A stretch of DNA of 32,894 nt from Saccoglossus kowalevskii (Eukaryota > Hemichordata > Enteropneusta > Harrimaniidae), in contig NW_003145799.1 in NCBI RefSeq assembly GCF_000003605.2, positions 8,151 to 41,044 on the forward strand. Reading direction: 5' to 3'. Positions 10,712 to 19,390 of this stretch are shown one piece after another (position 1 is the stretch's first letter; every line of letters starts with the position of its first letter). Both the position numbers and the translations under genes were made by a program. The notes under the pieces are model-generated. The model was given only the letters and a program-made list of their open reading frames with translations, did no database searches and had not been told where the DNA came from.

Positions 10712-10734
10712 GAGGTCGGTGGTACCATGGAAAC
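10712..10734 (+). other. Dispersed GAGGTCA / X-box-like motif, site 1
   Basis: GAGGTCGGTGGTACC is followed by ATGGAAAC. The second part resembles the RFX X-box (GTTNCCATGGNAAC) and AGGTC resembles a nuclear-receptor half-site. The motif recurs at 12031-12053, 13732-13754 (inverted), 31075-31092 (shortened) and 32180-32202, each followed a few bases on by CGATG or AGATGC. Function is unknown. Confidence 0.5.
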
Positions 10735-10926
10735 ACTAGATGCTTACAAAATATATGACTATCAATTTTTGTTTTGTTACAGTACTCAGTACTCAAAGAC
10801 TTGAAATTGTCATCAAATTAATATTTATTTCATTAACCATATGTTTTTGTTATTTTGAATAATATTATAACAAAATGAAAAAGTAGAATAATAATACAAA
10901 ACAAAATAAGGAAAATCACAAAAAAA

Positions 10927-11320
10927 TCAATATCATTTTAATTGAAAAATAACAATAAGTAGAAAAATAATTCCGAATGTGAGTAGTGTGATGTAAACAT
11001 GTAAATTTCTAAAAAGTAAACATTGTAAGTTGAACTGAGCAGTAGCCCTAATTTTAAAAATTTTATGGTGGCCATACTGCAGACCGATACCAGCAGTTGA
11101 TAATGAATACAAAAATAATTTCGAAATTTAGTGTTTCAATATCATTTAAATTGAAAAATAACAATAAATAGAAAAAATATTCCGAATGTGAGTAGTGTGA
11201 TGTAAACATGTAAATTTCTAAAAAGTAAACATTGTAAGTTGAACTGATCGGTAGCCTTTATTTTAACAAATGAATGGTACCCATAGTGCAGGACGATACC
11301 AGCAGATTATAATGAATAAA
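10927..11320 (+). repeat. 209-bp tandem duplication inside copy B
   Basis: The unit 10927-11135 is repeated from 11136. Both contain TTCCGAATGTGAGTAGTGTG, then ATGTAAACATGTAAATTTCT and AAAAAGTAAACATTGTAAG, then GACCGATACCAGCAG or GACGATACCAGCAG. Copy D has a single unit near 31345-31560. The two units here have many differences in the second half, so the duplication is not very recent. Confidence 0.8.
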
Positions 11321-12030
11321 TGAAATCGTTTGAGAAAAAAACATTCTTTTTACCAAAATAAATCTTGTAACAAGCTCCAGTTTGTGTACTGCATTATCGT
11401 TGGAGTTCAAAATTATAGATGATGTTCTACATTAAAGGGACAATGTTTCCTAAATGAATAAGGGAATGTGGGTCAGTTCGCGTTGTTAAAACATTGAGGC
11501 TCGAAGATGGTAAAGCATTGTTGTTCCAAGAGTAGCATTGTGAGATGTACAATGTTTAGATATTCAGTTCAGATATGATATTATCCAGAGTACAGTAAGT
11601 ATGTCACAATTTACTGCAAGTATGTGGCGATGCTGGTTTGTTGTATATCACCAAGAGATGGTGAAAACATTATGAGTTTTAGGGTAATAATATACTATAT
11701 CACTAACACGCTCTCACTATTATGATTATTTGAAACATGCAGAATGCATTTTGAGTGTAATTTAGAATACACATTGCCTCTACATTAGTTTTTGTATTGT
11801 ATTAGCATAATTTATACATCTACAATACACTGTCATTGTCCGTTAGAAAATTCCATTTTATTCACAATAAATATTTTTTCCAGTTTATTCACAAAAACTC
11901 TCTGTATTTTATAGTTGTTGAACATTATCTCTGTTGTAAACAGCTGTTTAAATGACTCAATGATTTATAATTTTCATTCACACAAAACCATGCACAAGCA
12001 ATGTAATGTTCTCAAGCATGTAAATTGATC

Positions 12031-12053
12031 GAGGTCAGTGGTACCATAAAAAC
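12031..12053 (+). other. Dispersed GAGGTCA / X-box-like motif, site 2
   Basis: GAGGTCAGTGGTACCAT is followed by AAAAAC and CGGACGATGC. It is preceded by CAAGCATGTAAATTGATC, shared with 32163-32180 in copy D. Confidence 0.5.
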
Positions 12054-13340
12054 GGACGATGCTAACTCAAACATAAATACAATTGTCTACACTATCCCTA
12101 TAACTATCATTCATTTCCCTTCGACATATATTTAATGACGTACAGAATATTATAAATGTTGTCTGATTAATGTATGACATAGAATGTTTCCCGGTTTGTG
12201 AATCACTAAAAATATGAGACAATATTTCTCTGTTTACGAGACATGGATTGTGCAAAGTACAAAGTACAACTTAGTACTTTGAATACATCAGTAGTTATTA
12301 AGGTACAACGTTATGGGTAATTGACAGCATGTGGAACGTATTAGTATTTAGATTGCCCTAGTCAGTAACTAGATAACTGTGATAAGGCTTATAGCACTAG
12401 TGGTTACTGTATGTACTCGGCAACATTTTGGATCATAGTTAAATATTATAAATAGGGTTATGGTCAAATATTATTCGAAGACACCATGCAATTTTGTATA
12501 ATACCCCACCACATGTGTGACGATTGTTCTTTCCCCACCATATGGCCAGGACCTGATGAAACAAACATAGCATTGTATTAGTTTAGTCAATAAACCTGTG
12601 CCATGAAGTGATTCAGTCTATAATTCAATCTCTTCTTGTTGAGGGTGAGCCTCAGAATCAAAAATTGCGATCTCATGAGCTTCTGGAAATGGTGACCAGT
12701 AAAGTGAATCCGACCATTTTATAATTGCCAGCTAAACCATATCGCACATTTTTTTTTTATTCCTAGGATTACGTGTTGCAATAGACATATTATTTAAAAT
12801 GAACGGGATCTTCTGTGGTCAGTTGTATGTAACGGAAACCAATGTTAATTTTGAATGGCTTCTTCCATTGCAAAGAGATCATTTCTATTCAGTCACCAAT
12901 AATTGTTGGTAATAATTTAATCAAGTCAGTAGACATACATATGAATATTCCTTTATGAAATATCAGTTTATACATTTCCTGTGTACATTGGCATTTATAT
13001 AATTTATTTTTTCATATTACGTCGATTATTTTTTTATGTGCATTGTGCAAATCCTGCCGGGATTCAAACTGATTAGGATTTTTAAGAAATGGATAACAAC
13101 TGTGATAAAAAGAATAACAATGGAATGATCTACATACATTTACTCTTTATACACGTTTCCTATTAGCTACGATGATATGGGGCAAAGTGAAAATCAAACA
13201 CATATTGTTGTGATATAGTTTCCATCCAGGAATACAATTAAAAAGGTACTCATCATCAAAAAAATAGCATGTCATATATATTTCAACATTATTATTTTGC
13301 AGAAAAACCATAATCTGATTAATCTAAAATTTCGGCTATT

Positions 13341-13949
13341 AGTATCGAATTCGAATTATCATACACTATAAAATGTCTGGGTGAGGCACATTTTTCCACA
13401 AAATATTCAACTTTCTTATATGGTTGAAATGTATGATCTTGCTGCTAAAGTGGATCCGTGGCCATATAGGATTGAAGTATTCACAAATGTGTTTTTTTTC
13501 TTTCACAGAACTACTTGATCCAATGAGCATGTTTGATTTACGTATCAAATGCTCAAACAAACAATCCGTTCAGTAATATTGTTTAATTTATTATGGTTAG
13601 CCTTATAATGGTATTAACCTAAAACAATGGTCCTCACAGGAACGATTTAATTACATTTTATTAAAGATGAAAGAGAATTGTAATTAGGATATAATCACAA
13701 TAATATGGTATCATTTTGTTTGCCATCGATGGTTTCCATAGTACCATTGACCTCGAAAAGCTTACATGCATAATAATTCATATTACGACAAATCTTATTA
13801 AGAGAAAGACATAAAATTATATAAAATAACTTGCTTGCAAAAAACATAATTTGTGTGAAAATAGTAAAACAATGTGGAAACACTTATATACACAGTGAAA
13901 GTATTGTTACGGAAATCGTTGAATACGTAGCGATTTTTATGATGGCACG
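13341..13949. other. Unassigned AT-rich stretch
   Basis: No gene or repeat family is recognised apart from the inverted motif at 13732-13754. ORFs at 13366-13560 and 13695-13883 are short and AT-rich, without motifs. Confidence 0.4.
13732..13754 (-). other. Dispersed GAGGTCA / X-box-like motif, inverted site
   Basis: The reverse complement reads GAGGTCAATGGTACTATGG followed by AAAC. It is preceded by GCATGTAAGCTTTTC and followed by CATCGATGGC. The flanks of the direct copies are matched as well, so about 50 bp is shared and not only the core. Confidence 0.55.
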
Positions 13950-14240
13950 ATCGCCTAACAAGAACACCGCCACGCCCTGCCCATGCAGTAATCACGTGGA
14001 CTCAAAGGGGCCGTTGGTTGACAACACGACGAGAAGAAAAAGTCGTTGAAAAAAGGATAAATTCACTTAGATAAAGCAACACAGTCGCCTAGATGGGTTC
14101 TACAGTGGTTCCGACTTGTGAACGAACCTATGTCGGCAGAGAAATGTCAAAGAGAGAGATCTTATGACTAAATCAGTTTGGAGCTCGTCAGCAAAGTACT
14201 ACTCGCATAGACGCCATTGCAGAGAGCCGCCAGCAAGAAG

Positions 14241-14280
14241 TCGCTCGCGAAGTCTCGCGAGAGTTGGTTACCTAGTAACC
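14241..14280. promoter_or_regulatory. CpG-type promoter-like cluster: TCTCGCGAGA next to an X-box
   Basis: TCTCGCGAGA (14253-14262) is a perfect palindrome known from CpG-island promoters, where BANP and related factors bind it. Four bases later GTTACCTAGTAAC (14267-14279) fits the RFX X-box form GTNRCC-N-RGYNAC. A second CTCGCGA lies at 14244-14250. A CCAATATGGCCGC string, which reads as a CCAAT box plus a YY1-like ATGGCCGC, lies at 14363-14375. The surrounding 13950-14340 is far richer in CG than the flanks. I see no clear gene on either side. It could be the promoter of an unrecognised transcript, or the edge of a mobile element. Confidence 0.4.
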
Positions 14281-14355
14281 CAGAGGGTTTCCCTTACAGT
14301 ATTCAAGATAAGGTATGAGAGTGCCAAATGTGTTGATTGGATAAATTAAAATTAG

Positions 14356-14370
14356 CATAAATCCAATATG
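14356..14370 (+). repeat. Terminal-type 15-mer, left outer copy
   Basis: CATAAATCCAATATG here is the exact reverse complement of 18081-18095. A related copy in the same orientation lies at 14532-14553. This may be an outer end of the DIRS element or a neighbouring solo end. Confidence 0.6.
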
Positions 14371-14531
14371 GCCGCGATAATATAATTATTTGATGTAACT
14401 TCTTTTCCGGCTTCTCTTCTATATGGCATAAGTAATAAATGTAAGATGCAAGAATACAATTTTAAACAGAATCATACAGTACAGAAAAGATGTAAATAAA
14501 TGGTTTCCTGGGTAGACGGATGCTTCATCTG

Positions 14532-14553
14532 CATAAATCCAACATTGCCGTCA
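14532..14553 (+). repeat. Inverted terminal repeat, 3' side of the DIRS element
   Basis: The segment begins CATAAATCCAACATTGCC and matches the reverse complement of 18074-18095 at 18 of 22 positions. It lies about 180 bp beyond the last stop codon of the element, where an inverted terminal repeat of a DIRS-type element would be expected. Confidence 0.6.
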
Positions 14554-14736
14554 CATCTAAAAGAAAAACTAGAGGAATGAAACACTTTTGTTGGATCTAC
14601 AAATCTGCAATACTATATACATAATAGACCATTTAAACGTAAATTTTCAACTCTATAAACGATATTTTTGATTTAACAAACTGTATTAAACAGTTATAAT
14701 TCTGTCCAAGAGTTAATTAATTGATTAATGTAATTG

Positions 14737-15234
14737 CTAATCATCATCGCTATCATCATCAGATATCTGAACTACATTTGTGCATCCAGATCCTCGACAT
14801 TGACCACAAACTGGAGAACATTCAAGGTTGTGCTTTCTGCAGGTACATATGAGACTGCGACAGTCTGTGGAGCAGTTGCATCCCACTATCCTCAAGAGAA
14901 ATTCAGGTGCTGCGTCCTTTTCAGTCATTAAAGGAATGACGATCGGTAGTGGATCGCGTCCTGGGATTTGCTTCCTGGCGAGAAACCTGATTTGTGTCTT
15001 TATCACGACTTGATTGTCCATAAAAGTGACACACCCGTCCGAGGACATGGCCCCTAGCTCAGCCTGACGCCTACCTGAGGCAAGGGTGAGTAGGAAGAAT
15101 GTTTTCAACGTCAAATGTTTGAGTGGTGCTGATCGGAGTGGCTCAAAGGGTGGTCTGCTTAGAGCATCCAATACAACTGATAAGTTCCTCATTCGGGGTC
15201 TAGGCCTCTGATTAAACAGTAAACAGTCTCCCAA
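14737..15234 (-). CDS. Chimeric ORF: front of a DIRS tyrosine recombinase joined to a CXC-like cysteine-rich tail
   Basis: This is a 165-codon open frame. Residues 1-103 match the DIRS recombinase core: GDCLLFNQRPRPR, LSRPPFEPL (25-33), LKHLTLKTFFLL (38-49), then SGRRQAEL (53-60), which holds the first catalytic Arg, and PIVIPLM (97-103). The family normally continues to the HxxR box and the nucleophilic Tyr, and both are absent. From about residue 104 the text changes to AAPEFLLRIVGCNC. A cysteine array follows (CxC-x3-C-x4-C-x-C-x6-C-x3-C-x2-C-x4-C, residues 119-151), then the acidic end SDDDSDDD. The array resembles Tesmin/TSO1 CXC domains and, from memory, tails of several invertebrate transposon-associated proteins. 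The frame starts inside the domain. It opens just after a TAG near 15252 and its first codon is TTG, so a true start is not evident. It is either a deletion fusion inside an element whose protein ended in this tail, or a join with an unrelated exon. Confidence 0.55.
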   Translation of the reverse strand: MGDCLLFNQRPRPRMRNLSVVLDALSRPPFEPLRSAPLKHLTLKTFFLLTLASGRRQAELGAMSSDGCVTFMDNQVVIKTQIRFLARKQIPGRDPLPIVIPLMTEKDAAPEFLLRIVGCNCSTDCRSLICTCRKHNLECSPVCGQCRGSGCTNVVQISDDDSDDD

Positions 15235-15560
15235 TTGTAGGACAACCGGCTAGCCATGTCCCCAGAGAATCCCAATGGTGGTTGACAAGGCTGACCTATA
15301 GCCAACACTCGCTGTAAGGAAAAGTCCATTTCATTCAAATGATAGACGAAAAGTCATCTGTCTGGCCAACAAAGGGATTGCATGGTACTCCCTTCCACTA
15401 CACCAATCAGTGTATGCACGTCATTTAGAGACGTAGGCTGTGTTGGTGGGATCCCTGTTTGCCCTGGCCAGGACGTTGGCAGCCCACTCAGAAAAAATCT
15501 GAGTGAGTCAACTGAGATCCTTGATGCATGTAAGTGGTACACCGCTGGGCTCAAAGGCAG
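15235..15560 (-). pseudogene. DIRS tyrosine recombinase, N-terminal part, broken
   Basis: This region lies directly upstream (in reading sense) of the chimeric ORF. TASVGYRSALSTTIGIL, translated from about 15320 down to 15270, is the conserved 'GYRSALSTTI' helix of DIRS recombinases. A TAG near 15252 separates it from the LQLGDCLLF text that follows. Further upstream, other frames give AANVLARANRDP and VVEGSTMQSL-like text, showing at least one more frameshift. In the family this part binds DNA at the circle junction during integration. Here it cannot be read through. Confidence 0.65.
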
Positions 15561-16260
15561 TGCGCCGTCCGGTTGGGAAGCAGATCTGGAAGTCTGGAAG
15601 CACCCCTGGTGTTTTGACTAACATTTCCAACAGTAGTGAAAGCCAGACCTTGTTTAGCCTGTTGGGCGCCACCCGCGTCAAAGTGCAGATGCGCTGCTGT
15701 CAAAGTTTCTCCAGTACACAGTGAATAGCGGGAAGGGAGGAAAGGTGTACAAGTCCATGTGGGTCCACGGGGGTCGACAAAGTGTCTCAGGTCCAGGCTC
15801 CTGGAGTCGGCAGGAGTGTCATGTACGTCGGGAGCTTGGTGTTCCAGGGTGTGGTGAATAGGTATAACCTTGGATCGTCCCACCGTCGAAACAGTCTGGA
15901 GGTTACCCATTGGGGTATCCGCCACTCCGCATTCTCGAGATGGAGCCGCCACGAGAGGGCGTCTGCTTGACTGTTTCTCGACCCTGGAAGGTGGTGTGCG
16001 GCTAGCTGCACATTGTATTCCAGGTACCAGAAGAGAATTTGCTCCATTAGGACTGACAACGATGGGGATCTGGTCCAGAACTATGGGTAGAAAGTGAAGT
16101 AGTGCTAAGCGCAATTCTTTCTTTCCCATAAGAAAGCCCGGTGTTGAAACTAAAGTGCGTTGTAACGGCCTGCTGTGTAACACGGCCTTGAAGTACTACC
16201 CTCCAAACCGCAGACATTTTTCTGATGATCCGCATTAGTTCTCGGAGGGACACAGAGGGA
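15561..16260 (-). pseudogene. DIRS RNase H and the start of the recombinase region, broken
   Basis: The clearest stretch is the frame 15787-16059. QLAAHHLPGSRNSQADALS matches the RNase H end (HxPGxxNxxADxLSR), followed by LHLENAEWRIPQW and RLFRRW, typical text downstream of RNase H in DIRS proteins. In another frame, SLPAIHCVLEKL and VAPNRLNKVWLSLLLEML (about 15745-15630) match the start of the DIRS recombinase. Upstream, SLRELMRIIRKMSAVWRVV (16250-16195) fits the RT-RNase H connection. At least three frame changes occur. RNase H would remove the RNA strand during reverse transcription, but this copy is inactive. Confidence 0.75.
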
Positions 16261-16379
16261 ACGCTGACTAGGCATTCGGCTAGTTCTTCTCGGCAACGGG
16301 CCTACAGCGACCGTACCAAGCCCACCTCTGTGTCGAACTCCCTGGCCAGGAACACCAACTGTTGTGTTGGCTGAGGGTG

Positions 16380-16830
16380 GGACTTACTAGGTAGCACAAC
16401 TGGTCTATAAAATCTGGTGTTAGCCTTACTGTTTGACTAACCACCCCTTGTTGGGTTGTGTAGCAACCAGCCATCTAGGTACATGTTGATATGTACTGAT
16501 GTCATGTGTACCAGCGCAGCAGTAGCACCACCTGTTTCCACACTCTGGTGAATAAATATGGAGCAATGCAAAACCTAAATGGGAGCACCCCGTGCTTTAC
16601 TACTTGGCCCAACTGGGCGAATCAAGGGAGTCGCTGAGTCACTGGATGTATCGGTATGTGCGGGTAAGTATTGCTCAAATCTAGCAAGGCTAACCAGTAG
16701 AAACAGAGCACGGAGAATAATATGGTGCTCGGCGTTTCCAGGAAGCTCATACTGATTTAGTCTGCTTAAGTCCCGAACGGGGGCTGGTGTCGGGGGGGTG
16801 ATCAGTACCTTGTAACTGTATATCGCCACC
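16380..16830 (-). pseudogene. DIRS reverse transcriptase, broken and with a damaged active site
   Basis: PVRDLSRLNQYELPG (in frame 16575-16829) matches the RT fingers motif 'RPVxDLSxLNxYL'. A second frame then gives LLDLSNTYPHIPIHP, the first-aspartate motif. In the same frame LPFRFCIAPYLFTRVWKQ follows (about 16580-16525), the DIRS 'LPFGLSxAPxxFTR' motif. A third frame gives VHINMYLDGWLL (about 16495-16460), where YxDD has become YLDG. The coding text is scattered over three frames with stops, and one catalytic Asp is replaced by Gly, so the enzyme is dead. Confidence 0.8.
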
Positions 16831-17208
16831 TGGAGAGTCTAGGGATCAGTTATGCGCTGTCTTTAAACCAGAATACACTGGCGAAATCAGTGCTACAGAG
16901 ATGTGTGGATTTGTTGGTTCCACGTCAGGGTGATCTCTCCTCCGCTGAGGTAAGACCCTGTGAGGCCCGTAGAAGTCGATAGGTTCCGACTCTGCAAGCG
17001 GAAGCATCAAACCTGCTTCCCCTGTGAGCGGGGCAGGCGACCCCTGAGGAAGAGGGGGACTACCACCGGGTCCCTTCTTCGTGGGGGCATGTCGCCAATC
17101 TTCCCTCCACCCGAAAAAACAGGACGCTTGCCTCCTGGCTACTTCTGGCCAGTGGGTGCTGACTTTGGTAGTTACGTTTTCTCAGCTTGGGTTCCTTACC
17201 TCTTGCCC
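16831..17208 (-). other. DIRS gag-RT junction region, no clear domain
   Basis: This GC-rich stretch lies between the RT fingers and the gag-like frame. The minus-strand translation is Pro/Arg/Gly/Ser-rich (for example SGGGKIGDMPPRRRDP near 17110-17060), as low-complexity gag C-termini often are, and has stops. The longest frame on the other strand (16960-17454) is judged an antisense shadow, since it overlaps the gag-like frame and has no motif. Confidence 0.45.
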
Positions 17209-17655
17209 TTAGAAGCCAAACTGGCTTGCGAGTCTCACCTGTACCAACTGGTCAGTGGGATCCGAAGCACTGAGACTGCTCCTTCCATCCTCAAAAAAGA
17301 AGAGAGTGGGGGAGGTCCAGCCTGCGTAACTGAGGCGGTGGTGCGCCCAGTGAAAAACAGCCCAAACCGCATTCTGGTGTACAGAGGCAGCCCCTGCCAA
17401 GAGAGCAAGATGACACTGCAGGATATCCAGCGTAGCCATATGGTGTCCCACTAACGGCTGTGTCTGCTGGTCTAGGAGGCTGGTGCATTTCGCCATTGTG
17501 ACTTGAGAGTGCTCGTGGCGCAAAATAATTCGTTCCAGTGGGCTGGCCACAACTCGAAGGCTGAGGATCGCCATTCTGCTCTCAGTGCGTGGATTGTTTC
17601 CGACTAACTGGTCGAAATATTCCATTAACCCGGCCACCCCCTTTGCCCGGCCCAC
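17209..17655 (-). pseudogene. DIRS gag-like ORF fragment
   Basis: This is an open frame of 148 codons upstream of RT. Helix-prone text (GLMEYFDQLVGNNP, LSLRVVASPLERIILRHEHS, AKCTSLLDQQTQPL, LAGAASVHQNAVWAVFHW) fits the poorly conserved gag proteins of DIRS elements. No zinc knuckle is seen. The role by analogy is RNA packaging into a particle. Assignment rests on position and strand. A further minus-strand frame at 17793-18083 may be the remnant of its start, but it has no motif. Confidence 0.45.
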
Positions 17656-18073
17656 CGAAGCAAAACAATTCGTGGTACTGGGGTTGGGGGAGGAACCGAA
17701 GGATCCGATCTGGCGCGAGATTTGACTCCAGACTCGCTCGATTGGTTAGCGCTTAGTCCAGCGGAAAAGGTTGAGCATAAAATTGACTTATCCTAAGGAC
17801 TTAGGCCTCTATCCCGCGGGGACCAAGGTCCGCCCATCAACACTGTCTGTGCGTTCCCCCTACATCCAGCACTCGGTGGGATCCAAAGCAATAGCGAATG
17901 CAGGACTCTGGATCTCGGAAGTGACAGTCCTACCGGGAGTGACTGTTTCAGAATCGAGGGTGAACATCGGGTCACTAGGATCGATGTTCCCCCCTCACTC
18001 ACGGAGTTATTACGAAGAACAGACTCCGAGTGGCCACGCGAAGCTGCACATTTAAATGATACTTGATGAATTT
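17656..18073 (-). other. 5' leader and decayed gag start of the DIRS element
   Basis: GC-rich sequence between the gag-like frame and the terminal repeat. ORFs on both strands overlap (17771-18055 plus, 17793-18083 minus) and neither has a recognisable motif. Composition falls back to AT-rich at about 18050, marking the edge of the element. Confidence 0.4.
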
Positions 18074-18095
18074 TGACAGTCATATTGGATTTATG
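18074..18095 (-). repeat. Inverted terminal repeat, 5' side of the DIRS element
   Basis: TGACAGTCATATTGGATTT and the next bases ATG form the inverted partner of 14532-14553 (18 of 22). The last 15 bases are exactly inverted relative to 14356-14370. Confidence 0.65.
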
Positions 18096-18295
18096 AAAAA
18101 GGGATTGCTATTCTATCAAATGTTAATCATAATCATAATAGTACATCTTAGAATAGAAATGAAAACAAATGCAGGAAATAATCATATACATAATATCATT
18201 TTTTAAATATATGATGTATCAGGCAAACTATCAAACAATTACTATTTAGTCATCATTGTATCAAAACACAAATTTGACCTATTTTTATTGTGTAG

Positions 18296-19390
18296 AAATT
18301 TTATAAAACTGCCATGGTAACGATGACCTTAATGCTATTCTATAGTTGAAATAATCCACTTAGCATGTACTTGTTAATTTCCATCGGTAAAATAATATGC
18401 TATTACAGTATATTACGATAACAACACTGCACACTGTATCCCTATTGGATAGAAAATACAGAGATTTGCATATAATCAATTATATATCTGTGCTGCAATT
18501 TATTTACGTTCAGTGTATCCTTTAGAAGCGACCATGAATACAATTTAGAGTTGCATTACAACGAATTTACTGTTTTATATAGATATAGAATGTATGCAAT
18601 CTCATTCCGGTAAGTTATATATTATAGATTCGAATTATATATATTATCGTTGATGTGTTCATTGTGTACAGACACTACGGTTTTATGCAATTTGATTCAA
18701 GTTTTCTTCAATATGAAAATAATGTTGATTATATATAATGACATTCAAATATCTCTAGGTAAACACGGCACGTTCTCCCAAATGTGAAGTATTTGCATTT
18801 ATGATCAGTGTATTATTCTTTAGCCACCATGAATATCCCAGCTGTGCAAGTATTTGAGTTGTTCACAAAGATACAGTGTACATTCAATCATATTCTGGTA
18901 ATGTTTAATGATATATTGTCTATTAGTCTTGTATACTATAACTAATGTAAACCATGACAAGTCTGGTTTAATTAAGATTATTTCAACAGCATCCATGTCT
19001 GTACATTAACTGCATTCATGTATTTTGTTGTCGAACTAAAACTGTGCTATGGTAGATGCTACATATCGCTTTCATCGCTAATGAACAGACGTGTATTTTT
19101 TTCATCAATATGTATATAACCAAACTGATTTGTAATGTAATTCACTTTCCTTGAACCCACTTACTTGGGAAGCACATATAGTAATCCTAAATGTGATTCA
19201 AATATTTGCTGTGTAGAATATTTGTAGAAATGTCCACTACACCTTGCTTAGATAGATTTCTTTTATTTGGAAAGAATCATTTAATATATCATTTTAGAAT
19301 CAACATGCACAACCAGACAGCGTCATGAGTTGTAACAGTATCTGGTAGTATTTTGCAGAACTGCATTGCAATATTCATATGTATCGCTAT
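18296..19390 (+). repeat. Long non-coding repeat R, copy C
   Basis: The first half (18296-18615) matches copy A at 5650-6115, for example GAAAATACAGxGATTTGCATATAATC at 18451 and 5962. The second half (18810-19370) matches copy D at 30175-30650, for example GACAGACGTGTATTTTTTTC versus GACAGACGTGTAATTCCTTCC, and GTATCTGGTAGTATT at 19338 and 30634. The ATG-to-donor cassette occurs twice, so the copy contains an internal duplication. The 145-codon minus-strand ORF at 19289-19726 runs out of this repeat and is not credible as a gene. Confidence 0.7.
18829..18897 (+). other. Conserved ATG-to-splice-donor cassette (copy C, second)
   Basis: TAGCCACCATGAATATCCC leads to CATATTCTG/GTAATG. Unlike copies B and D, the frame here stays open through the donor (MNIPAVQVFELFTKIQC and onward, 38 codons to TAA near 18943). 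An earlier version lies at 18534-18609, ending CATTCCG/GTAAGT. Confidence 0.4.

Larger units (their letters stand above)
9293..13340 (+). repeat. Long non-coding repeat R, copy B (about 4 kb, most complete)
   Basis: It is collinear with copy D (29717-32894) over most of its length. Shared landmarks are TTTAGTTTCGCAAGTAGACATGAGTAATTT (9420 and 29790), the ATG-to-donor cassette (9973 and 30199), CATTGATTAAAAAGATAGAAACCTT (10418 and 30808), the 10525-10616 island, GGGTCAGTTCGCGTTGTTAAAACATTG (11471 and 31698) and ACGATTACGTGTTGxAA near 12770 and 32340. It contains two local duplications not seen in D (10246-10279 and 10927-11320). ORFs at 10505-10696, 12067-12255 and 13366-13560 are not frame-conserved in D and are not annotated as genes. 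Confidence 0.75.
14532..18095 (-). mobile_element. Decayed DIRS-type tyrosine-recombinase retrotransposon
   Basis: Read on the minus strand, the order is a gag-like region (about 17200-18050), reverse transcriptase (about 16400-16830), RNase H (about 15880-16260) and tyrosine recombinase (about 14925-15560). This is the DIRS order. Short inverted repeats bound it at 14532-14553 and 18074-18095. No target-site duplication is visible, as expected for recombinase-mediated insertion. At about 3.56 kb it is shorter than usual full DIRS elements (about 5-6 kb), and every domain is split by frameshifts or stops. Base composition is markedly GC-richer than the flanks. I see no methyltransferase domain. 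Confidence 0.85.

Noticed and set aside
13021..13080. tRNA T-arm-like string (reverse complement GTTTGAATCCCGGCAGG)
   Set aside because: No acceptor stem, D-arm or anticodon arm can be folded around it, and the related copy D sequence does not keep it.
14164..14349. 61-codon ORF over the CpG-rich patch (Arg/Ser-rich)
   Set aside because: The Arg/Ser text results from CG-rich repeats, and there is no known motif and no splice donor I trust.
16960..17454. 164-codon plus-strand ORF
   Set aside because: It is antisense to the gag-like region of the DIRS element, has no motif, and arises from GC-rich sequence with few stops.
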